Source of the DNA: Candidatus Polarisedimenticolaceae bacterium
GTDB lineage: Bacteria > Acidobacteriota > Polarisedimenticolia > Polarisedimenticolales > DASRJG01
NCBI GenBank assembly: GCA_036376135.1
Contig: DASVAW010000102.1
Coordinates: forward strand, 1 to 46,906
Direction of reading: 5' to 3'
Length of the DNA: 46,906 nucleotides
This document shows positions 40,973 through 46,906 of this stretch, piece by piece; position 1 is the stretch's first letter, and each line of letters begins with the position of its first letter. A model generated the notes under the pieces. The model worked only from the letters and a program-made list of their open reading frames with translations. It had not been told where the DNA came from and made no database searches. Position numbers and translations under genes: made by a program.

Positions 40973-42693
40973 GGGGCCGACGTTACCGCGGCAAGCGCCC
41001 TCGGTCGCGCCGGGAGCAGCGCGTCGATCTTCCGGAGCAGGGAATCGAGCCCGAGCCGGGTCGTCGCGGAGATGGCGAGGGCGCCGTGCCCGCGCGCGAG
41101 GGACGCGCGTTCCTCCTCGGGGACGAGGTCGATCTTGTTGAGGACCGTCAGGCGCGGAATCTCGTGGTACCCGAGGTCGGTCAGGATCCCCACGACGGCG
41201 GCGATCTGCTGCGGATGGTTCGGGTGCGAGGCGTCCACGAGGTGGACCAGCAGGTCCGAGCCCTCGATCTCCTCGAGCGTCGCGCGGAACGCGGCGACGA
41301 GGTCCTTCGGGAGATCGCGGATGAACCCCACGGTGTCGTTGATCACCACGTCGCGCTCGCGCGGCAGCCGCAGGCGCCGCGACGACGGATCGAGGGTCGC
41401 GAACATCCGGTGCTCGACGAAGACCTCGCTCTTGGTGAGGACGTTGAGCAGCGTGCTCTTCCCCGCGTTGGTGTAGCCCACGAGCGACACGACCGGGACG
41501 TCGCGCTCGCGCCGGCGCGAGCGCCGCTGCTCGCGCCGCGTCCGTTCCGCGTCGAGCATCTTCTCCAGGTTGCGGATACGGTCGCGTACGCGCCGGCGGT
41601 CGACCTCGAGCTTCTGCTCGCCGGGACCGCGGCCGCCGATGCCCCCCTCCAGGCGCGACAGCCCCGAGTCGCCGCGCGTCATGAGGCGCGGCAGCAGGTA
41701 CTTGAGCTGCGCGAGCTCCACCTGGATCTTCCCCTCGTGGGTGCGGGCGCGGCGCGCGAAGATGTCGAGGATCAGCTGCGAGCGGTCGAGCACCTTGAGC
41801 GCGGTCGCCTCGGCGATCGCGCGCGCCTGCGCGGGGGTGAGGTCCTGGTCAGCGACGATGAAGTCGGCCTGCAGGCGCGTCGCCCGGACCATCAGCTCCT
41901 CGAGCCGCCCGGCCCCCATCCACGTCCGCGAGTCGTAGGACTGGCGGCGCTGGAGGATGCGGTCGACGACGGCGAGATCGCTCGAATCCGCCAGCTCGGC
42001 GAGCTCGTCGAGCGACTCCTCCGCGGCGTCGCGTTTTCCGGTCGTGACGTGGACGAGGATCGCGCGGCCGGCCTTCCCCGAGACCTTGGTCCTCGAGCGC
42101 CTCCGCTCGAACTCCTTCTCGAGCGCGCGGATCATGTCGAGGAAGTCGTCGTCGAGCTCGTACGCGGGGCGCGGGGGGAACAGGCGGTACCGGGCGCCGT
42201 CGGCGACGACGTCCCGGGACTCCCGGCGGCTCTCCTGCGGCGCCGACGGTTCGGCCTTCACCGACTCGTCGGCGGGGAGCAGGTGAGCGACGCGCACGGG
42301 GCCCGCCTCGCCCTCGGAACCGAGCGCGATCGCGGCCATCGCGTCGAGGCGGTGCAGCGCGATCGGCGTCAGGTCGGAAGGCGCGAGCGCCTCGTCCTTC
42401 TCCCGCGTGTAGACCCAGCGCAGGGTGCTGAACCGCTCGCGCCCCTTGGGCGCGCTCGGCTCGCGCGGGACCGCGACGCGTTTGGCGTCCCCCACGGCGA
42501 CCGCCTCCACGCGCCCGAGCCGGTCGATGAGGACGCCCACACGACGGCCCACGAGCCGGTCGAGCTGCACGATCTCCCGCGCCAGGTCGTGCGACACGAC
42601 GACCCCCGCGGGGATCCGGCGGCGGTAGAGGCGCTCGAGGCGGTCCTTCTGGATGGGGGAGAGTCCGGTCAGGTGGCCGTGAATTTCGGGAAT
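40969..42693 (-). CDS. hflX: Ribosome-associated GTPase HflX, long form, probable ATT start
   Basis: A 574-aa HflX, a GTPase that splits stalled ribosomes. Parts visible: an N-terminal segment with IHGHLTGLSPIQ and LERLYRRR, the MobB-like domain, the HflX domain with the GRLEEL glycine-rich region and GGIGGRGPGEQKLEVDRR, and the G domain with GYTNAGKST near 401, DTVGF and NKID. The first canonical start is GTG 42597, but the frame upstream keeps HflX-type sequence back to an ATT at 42691-42693. That ATT lies nine bases after a perfect AGGAGG; no ATG, GTG or TTG exists in frame between the upstream TAG (42721-42723) and 42597. I therefore place the start at ATT. If wrong, the protein is 32 residues shorter and lacks conserved sequence. 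Confidence 0.85.
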   Translation of the reverse strand: MPEIHGHLTGLSPIQKDRLERLYRRRIPAGVVVSHDLAREIVQLDRLVGRRVGVLIDRLGRVEAVAVGDAKRVAVPREPSAPKGRERFSTLRWVYTREKDEALAPSDLTPIALHRLDAMAAIALGSEGEAGPVRVAHLLPADESVKAEPSAPQESRRESRDVVADGARYRLFPPRPAYELDDDFLDMIRALEKEFERRRSRTKVSGKAGRAILVHVTTGKRDAAEESLDELAELADSSDLAVVDRILQRRQSYDSRTWMGAGRLEELMVRATRLQADFIVADQDLTPAQARAIAEATALKVLDRSQLILDIFARRARTHEGKIQVELAQLKYLLPRLMTRGDSGLSRLEGGIGGRGPGEQKLEVDRRRVRDRIRNLEKMLDAERTRREQRRSRRRERDVPVVSLVGYTNAGKSTLLNVLTKSEVFVEHRMFATLDPSSRRLRLPRERDVVINDTVGFIRDLPKDLVAAFRATLEEIEGSDLLVHLVDASHPNHPQQIAAVVGILTDLGYHEIPRLTVLNKIDLVPEEERASLARGHGALAISATTRLGLDSLLRKIDALLPARPRALAAVTSAP

Positions 42694-42702
42694 CGGGCGG
42701 TA

Positions 42703-42708
42703 CCTCCT
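42703..42708 (-). promoter_or_regulatory. AGGAGG ribosome-binding site in front of an ATT codon
   Basis: A perfect consensus Shine-Dalgarno sequence lies nine bases before ATT at 42691-42693 in the hflX frame. It is too far (over 100 bases) from the first canonical in-frame start codon to serve it, so it decides the start of hflX. It lies in the 59-bp gap after the M61 peptidase gene. Confidence 0.7.
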
Positions 42709-42752
42709 GCGGTCGATGTTCTACGGTCGGCGCGGGAATTGCGCAACGTGGT

Positions 42753-44645
42753 TCACGGCTTCGCCCGGTCGCCCCCCTCCCGGGAGGTCGAACCCGGCGC
42801 GACCGGCGGCCGGAGCGGGGTCGCGATCGCGGTGAGCAGGTCCGGCACCGAAGGGTCGCGCTCGAGGCGCGGGTAACGCTCTCCCCCCGCGTAGTCGATC
42901 GCGAACGTGCGGAAGAACTCGCCGTTCCGGACGAGCACCTCGAACGGTTTTTTCGCCTTCACGGCCTCGCGCAGCCAGACCGGCTTGAAGCGCCGTCCGT
43001 TCACCGCGACGAGCTCCATGCCGGGTCCCACCCCCGCGGCGTCCGCGGCCCCGGCGCCGACGTCGACGAACGTCCCGGTCTTCGTGTCGACGACCGCGCC
43101 GATCGACCAGGTCAGGTCGAGCTGCTCCTTGACCGACTCGGCCGCCTTGGTGATCCGCGGGACCTCGGGTCCATAGGCGAGCTTCCACCCCGCCGCGGTG
43201 AGGCCGCCGAGCGGGGCGCGCTCGGCGACCCGCCGCACCCTCGCGTCGAAGAAGCCGCGCCAGTCGTACGCGACGACGTCCTGGAGCCCGGAGACGAGAT
43301 CCTCGTACGTGTACGGCTTCACCTCGGGTTTCCCCTCGCCGCGGAAGAAGGCCTGCAGGAAGTCCTCGAGGCTTTTCTTCCCCTGCGACCGGGAGCGGAT
43401 CACGACGTCCGCCTCGAGCCAGATCAGCACGCTCTCGGGGTAGAAGTCGGTGGAGCGGCGCCGGCTCTTCCACCCCGTCGACGCCTCGTAGAGCGACTGC
43501 GCGGAGGCGGCGGTGTCCACGATCGGCCGCCACGCCCTTCCGGCGCGCGCATCCTGCTCGGCGGCGGTGAGCGCGAGCTCCTCGCGGAAGTCCTCGACCG
43601 TGGCGAACCCCGCGCGCGCCGTGAGCACGGCGTCGAGGTAGCTCGTCAACCCCTCGTAGACCCACAGCAGCGAGCTGTCGATCGTCGCGCCGAAGTCGTC
43701 GAAGGTGACGCCGTCGGGACGGCGGTACTTCCCGCACCAGGCGTGCACCATCTCGTGGGCCAAAAGGCCGCGGCTGAGGATCATCACGTCCTCGTCGAGG
43801 AAGAAGCGCTCGCGGACGCGGTTGTCGCTCGACTCGTGGTGCTCGAGGCCGAAGTGCGCGACGTGGTCGCTCAGCGCGAGCAGGAAGCGGTACTTCCGGT
43901 ACGGCCGCCCGCCGAACATCGCGCCGGTCTCGTCCACGAGCCGCCGCAGCGACGCCTCGAACGCCTTCGGGACGGCGAGCGCCTCCTCGGAGTCGGCCGC
44001 GATCGTGAGGAAGTGTCTCCCGGCGTCGTCGAGCGCGAGCTCCTTCACGTGTTGCCCCGCGATCACCGGCGAGTCGATCAGGGTCGCGAGGGAGACCGTC
44101 TCGAAGGTCACGACGTCGCCGTCGCGTTTCGCGGCGGCGAGCGCGCTCCCGTGTTTCCATCCCGCCGGCAGCCGGATCGACGGCTCGACCTGGACCTCGC
44201 CGCCCTTTTTCCCTTCGGGGTAGAGCGCCACGTAGTTCCACGAGAACACGGCGAGCTTCCCCGAAGCGGCGACCCCTCCGGTGAACTTCCCGTCCTCGGA
44301 CGGGGAGAGGTACTCGACCGCGATCTCGAGCCGGTCGGCCCCCTCGGGGACCGTGCAGCGGAACCGGTAGAGGTCGAGCGGATCCCGCTCCCATCGGACG
44401 GGTTTCCCCCCCGCGGTCATCCGGATCCCCGCGAGGTCGGCGATCGGCCCCGTCGGCCCGTGCTCGCCGGGGAGCCACTTCGCGTAGCGCAGGGTCGTCT
44501 CGCCCGGCGCCGCCGGGATCGACAGCGTCGCGAGGAACAGCCGCCGCGGCGCCTCCGTCGCGTCCACGGCGATCCGGATCGGCGCGTCGGCGGCGAACGC
44601 CGAGGCGGTGAGGAACAACGTCGCGAACGTCGCGAATCGATTCAC
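42753..44645 (-). CDS. Exported M61 (glycyl aminopeptidase-like) metallopeptidase with PDZ domain
   Basis: A 630-aa protein with a signal peptide ending AFA. The N-terminal beta domain includes LRYAKWLPGEHGP, typical of M61. The catalytic domain has the zinc motif HEMVHAW near residue 296-302, with the downstream glutamate in WVYEGLTSYL. FGLEHHESSD precedes it, where M61 enzymes also keep a conserved motif. A PDZ domain follows at about 500-590 (VDVGAGAADAAGVGPGMELVAVNGRRF). The GTG start has AGGAG upstream. It lies 19 bases after arcC and 59 before hflX. Family members cleave N-terminal glycine or act broadly; specificity is unknown. Confidence 0.92.
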   Translation of the reverse strand: MNRFATFATLFLTASAFAADAPIRIAVDATEAPRRLFLATLSIPAAPGETTLRYAKWLPGEHGPTGPIADLAGIRMTAGGKPVRWERDPLDLYRFRCTVPEGADRLEIAVEYLSPSEDGKFTGGVAASGKLAVFSWNYVALYPEGKKGGEVQVEPSIRLPAGWKHGSALAAAKRDGDVVTFETVSLATLIDSPVIAGQHVKELALDDAGRHFLTIAADSEEALAVPKAFEASLRRLVDETGAMFGGRPYRKYRFLLALSDHVAHFGLEHHESSDNRVRERFFLDEDVMILSRGLLAHEMVHAWCGKYRRPDGVTFDDFGATIDSSLLWVYEGLTSYLDAVLTARAGFATVEDFREELALTAAEQDARAGRAWRPIVDTAASAQSLYEASTGWKSRRRSTDFYPESVLIWLEADVVIRSRSQGKKSLEDFLQAFFRGEGKPEVKPYTYEDLVSGLQDVVAYDWRGFFDARVRRVAERAPLGGLTAAGWKLAYGPEVPRITKAAESVKEQLDLTWSIGAVVDTKTGTFVDVGAGAADAAGVGPGMELVAVNGRRFKPVWLREAVKAKKPFEVLVRNGEFFRTFAIDYAGGERYPRLERDPSVPDLLTAIATPLRPPVAPGSTSREGGDRAKP

Positions 44646-44664
44646 GATGGGAGCTCCTGTCCGT

Positions 44665-45627
44665 TCAGATCTTCCCCACGAAGTGCGTCCCGGCGCGCCC
44701 TTCGATGGCGAGCGGGAGGCTCTCCGGGTTCGTGATGAGCGCGCGCCGCCCGCCTCCGCGCAGGAACTGGATCACGGCCTCGATCTTGGGGCCCATGCTT
44801 CCGGCCGCGAAGTGCCCCTGGGCGAAGTAGTCCTCGACCTCCTCGAGCGTCACGGCGCCGAGCGGCCGCTGCTCGGGCGTTCCGAAGTTCACGTACACCT
44901 GCGGCACCGCCGTGAGGATGATGAGCAGCGCCGCGCCGATGTCCGAGGCGAGCACGCTCGAGGTGAGGTCCTTGTCGATGACCGCCTCGACCCCGACGTA
45001 GTGGTTGTGCTCGTCCTTGGTGATCGGGATGCCCCCGCCTCCCGAGGCGATCACGATGTGCCCGTGCCGGGCCGCGTCGCGGATCATCTCGCGCTGCACG
45101 ACGCGCACCGGCCGCGGGGAGGGAACGACCCGCCGCCACCCGCGCCCCGCGTCCTCCTTGATCTTCCAGTTCCGCTCGTCGCGGCGGCGCTCGGCCTCCT
45201 CCTTCGGGAGGAACGGACCGATCGGCTTGGTGGGGTTCGAGAACGCGGGGTCCTTCGCGTCGACGAGCACCTGCGTGACCATCGTGACGACGTAGCGGCG
45301 GATGTCGCGCTTGCGCAGCTCGTTGAGGAGGGACTGCTGGAGGATGTACCCGAGGCTCCCCTCGGTCATCGCGACGAGCACGTCGAGGGGCATGTCCGGG
45401 ACCTCGGTCTTGGAGAGCTCCTGCTGGAGGAGCAGCGCCCCGACCTGCGGACCGTTCCCGTGGGTGATGACCAGGTGATAGTCGCGCTCGACGAGGCTCA
45501 TCAGCAGCGTCGCGATCACTTCGGCGTTGCGCTCGTGCTCGCCGATCGTCCCCGTCTCCCCCTTCTGCATGAACGCGTGGCCGCCCATCGCGACGAGCAC
45601 GATGGGTCTTCCGTGCGGTTCGCCCAT
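44665..45627 (-). CDS. arcC: Carbamate kinase
   Basis: A 320-aa amino acid kinase-fold enzyme making ATP from carbamoyl phosphate and ADP, or the reverse. Conserved parts are VLVAMGGHAFMQKG, ITHGNGPQVGALLLQQ, VTMVTQVLVDAKDPAF, IASGGGGIPI and the lysine loop DKDLTSSVLAS. GGAGG precedes the ATG. Arginine deiminase and ornithine carbamoyltransferase, its usual partners, are not in the window, so the source of carbamoyl phosphate is not apparent. It is the first gene of the leftward arcC-M61-hflX-DUF2785 run. Confidence 0.95.
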   Translation of the reverse strand: MGEPHGRPIVLVAMGGHAFMQKGETGTIGEHERNAEVIATLLMSLVERDYHLVITHGNGPQVGALLLQQELSKTEVPDMPLDVLVAMTEGSLGYILQQSLLNELRKRDIRRYVVTMVTQVLVDAKDPAFSNPTKPIGPFLPKEEAERRRDERNWKIKEDAGRGWRRVVPSPRPVRVVQREMIRDAARHGHIVIASGGGGIPITKDEHNHYVGVEAVIDKDLTSSVLASDIGAALLIILTAVPQVYVNFGTPEQRPLGAVTLEEVEDYFAQGHFAAGSMGPKIEAVIQFLRGGGRRALITNPESLPLAIEGRAGTHFVGKI

Positions 45628-45692
45628 GGATCCTCCGGCGGGGAGTATAGAGGGGGTGGAAGCCCGGATTCACGAGACAGGGCGGCCGGCGA
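45628..45692 (-). promoter_or_regulatory. Putative arcC operon promoter region
   Basis: The 65-bp gap after the AbiEii-like gene contains, read leftward, TATACT at 45644-45649, a good -10 box 17 bases before the arcC ATG region. The matching -35 position reads TGAATC, which is weak. GGAGG follows in the leader. This would let the arcC run be transcribed independently of the AbiE pair upstream. Confidence 0.45.
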
Positions 45693-46616
45693 TCATGCGT
45701 GGGTGCCTCCACGCGACCACGGCCCGCCCAGCGCCCAGCTTCCTACGAATCGCTCGCCGCGAGCGACCGCGAGGAGGATGGGTCCGGCGAAGACGGCGAT
45801 CGCGTCGATCACGGCCGGGAGTTCCGGCGGTGGAGCGCTGCCGAGGAGCCGCCGGGTGAATCCCGCCCATTGAGCCGACTTCCCCGGAATCGCCGCGAAC
45901 TCCCGGGTCAGGGCCAAGGGAAGCTCGCGCGGCACCTCCGTCCGACGCCGGGCAAAGGTGGCCTTGATGGCATCCGCGAGCACCGCCCCATCAAACGGCA
46001 GGCCGAGTGCGAGCGCATGCACGTCGAAGAAGTCCCGCATGCGGCTGTTGGCTGCGCCGAGGGCAACCATGGCGTGCACCTTCTCGGCAATCGCCGAGTC
46101 GGGCCGGTAGGCGCGCAGTCGCGGTCGCGGCAGATCCAGCAGGCTCGGGTACTCGATCCATTGGGGCTCCGGCACGACCGCGTCCCCGATACCGATGTCG
46201 ACCTGCACCCGGAGTCGGGCTTTCCCGATTCGCGCTGTGAGCTCCACCCGCTGCCCGCCGTAGGCGTCCTCGACGCGGATAGCGCCAACCCGCAGGGACG
46301 CCGGGTCGAACTCGATGCCGTCGGGCTCAACCTGCTGCCCGCAGATCACGAGGAAGGTGTTCCGCAGCGATTCGGCATCGAGCTCGCCGAATCCGAGCAG
46401 GTCGGCGTCGCGCGTGGGGCGGATCGTCTCGCCCAGCCAGACGTAGAGCAGCAACGCACCCTTCAGCACGAATCGGCCGGCGTGCGGCGATCGCGCGAGC
46501 CGGTACAGCAGCCGCTCGCTCGCATAACGCACGAGCACGAGGTTGGGATCGATGCCGAGCCTCTTCGCGTGCTGGACGAGCCGGACCTGGACGGACTGAG
46601 CCAGCCCCGTCGTCAC
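45693..46616 (-). CDS. AbiEii-type nucleotidyltransferase toxin
   Basis: A 307-aa protein of the AbiEii/AbiGii family. The N-terminal nucleotidyltransferase motif is FVLKGALLLYVW (K52, G53) followed by RPTRDADLLG with D70 and D72 as metal ligands. A third acidic strand follows in VQVDIGIGD, and then RAYRPDSAIAEKVHAMVALG and SRMRDFFDVHAL, the family's C-terminal motifs with the conserved lysine. Its GTG overlaps the stop of the AbiEi-like antitoxin gene (GTGA). AbiE systems block growth on phage infection or in plasmid contexts; the toxin is proposed to transfer nucleotides to a target. Its chain is intact. Confidence 0.9.
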   Translation of the reverse strand: MTTGLAQSVQVRLVQHAKRLGIDPNLVLVRYASERLLYRLARSPHAGRFVLKGALLLYVWLGETIRPTRDADLLGFGELDAESLRNTFLVICGQQVEPDGIEFDPASLRVGAIRVEDAYGGQRVELTARIGKARLRVQVDIGIGDAVVPEPQWIEYPSLLDLPRPRLRAYRPDSAIAEKVHAMVALGAANSRMRDFFDVHALALGLPFDGAVLADAIKATFARRRTEVPRELPLALTREFAAIPGKSAQWAGFTRRLLGSAPPPELPAVIDAIAVFAGPILLAVARGERFVGSWALGGPWSRGGTHA

Positions 46617-46906
46617 GCGACCACACTTTCCAGGTACGGACGCATGACGCGCTCGACGCGGCAGGCGCGGGCGGCGCGATCGAGGTCGGCCATCGTGAAG
46701 CGGCGATCGCGCCACGCCTCGCGCAGCGCCTCCACGGCAACGTCGATGCCGACACGGTTTCGGGCCTTGAAGAGGTCGGCGATCGTCTTGGCGACGCCGT
46801 AGACGCGAACGCGCTGGCGCTCGATCTCGTGGACCTCGATCCCTTCGCGAAAGTCGGGTCCGCTGAAGTGGACGATTCGCAGGCGGAGATTCGCGACCTT
46901 CGGCGA
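46613..46906 (-). CDS. AbiEi-type antitoxin, C-terminal part (cut by window edge)
   Basis: The last 97 codons of a leftward gene that enters from the right edge. The peptide begins RLRIVHFSGPDF, continues HEIERQRVRVYGVAKTIADL and FKARNRVGIDVAVEALREA, and ends VMRPYLESVVA, the hallmark of the AbiEi antitoxin C-terminal domain. The N-terminal winged helix that represses the operon is outside the window. The stop overlaps the toxin's GTG, the usual antitoxin-first order of AbiE pairs. It has no separate start in the window, so length cannot be judged. Confidence 0.88.
   Translation of the reverse strand, partial: SPKVANLRLRIVHFSGPDFREGIEVHEIERQRVRVYGVAKTIADLFKARNRVGIDVAVEALREAWRDRRFTMADLDRAARACRVERVMRPYLESVVA

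Noticed and set aside
37067-41476. 1469-codon rightward frame across pdxS, mocR and exoD
   Set aside because: It runs antisense to pdxS and mocR and out of frame through exoD-type and hflX. Composition is Arg/Gly/Asp-rich with no domain.
1-46906. tRNA, rRNA, CRISPR arrays or insertion sequences
   Set aside because: Intergenic space is small and none of the gaps shows cloverleaf ends, regular spacers, or transposase with terminal repeats.

Overview
This is a GC-rich, gene-dense bacterial window. It has almost no non-coding space, frequent GTG starts, and stop and start codons that overlap within co-directional runs. The gene content suggests a Gram-negative lineage such as Acidobacteriota (Thermoanaerobaculia or Polarisedimenticolia-like). 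That content includes many Sec-exported peptidases, a PurL with PurS-like N-terminal domains, a long-form HflX, DUF1579 and SRPBCC proteins, a dockerin-bearing beta-helix protein and an aryl-polyene-like locus. The lineage is an inference. I see no tRNA, rRNA, CRISPR array or insertion sequence.

Left part (1-6449): the 3' end of lepA, then two tandem secreted M1-type metallopeptidase paralogues. 6446-17507 is a lipid/polyketide-type biosynthetic locus resembling the aryl polyene/xanthomonadin/flexirubin superfamily. A leftward arm holds an AMP ligase, a polysaccharide deacetylase and a methyltransferase. A rightward arm holds an acyl carrier protein, a ketosynthase, a ketosynthase-like partner without a catalytic triad, a GT2 glycosyltransferase and an MMPL exporter fused to an LpxL-type acyltransferase. 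A second leftward arm holds a UbiE-like methyltransferase and a fused double hotdog dehydratase. No ketoreductase or thioesterase is present in the window.

17610-20389 encodes a secreted beta-helix protein ending in a canonical dockerin, directly followed by a lipoprotein with a cohesin-like domain. This is a possible surface attachment pair. 20414-26320 holds an S9 peptidase, a phospholipase D-like protein, a 382-bp intergenic region with two leftward terminator-like hairpins, two small exported coiled-coil proteins and a LysR regulator. purL-purQ occupy 26414-30257.

30264-34825 holds a nucleotidyltransferase with a 63-aa partner, a cytidylate-kinase-like protein, and a leftward ArsR-SRPBCC-SRPBCC-DUF1579-MFS cluster whose promoter looks leaderless. 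34868-39373 is a leftward vitamin-B6-centred operon: MocR regulator, pdxS, pdxT, a branched-chain aminotransferase and a DsbA-fold isomerase. An ExoD protein diverges from it.

40124-45627 is a leftward operon: carbamate kinase, M61 peptidase, hflX, DUF2785. hflX appears to start at a non-canonical ATT. The window ends in an AbiE-type toxin-antitoxin pair; its antitoxin gene is cut by the window edge.
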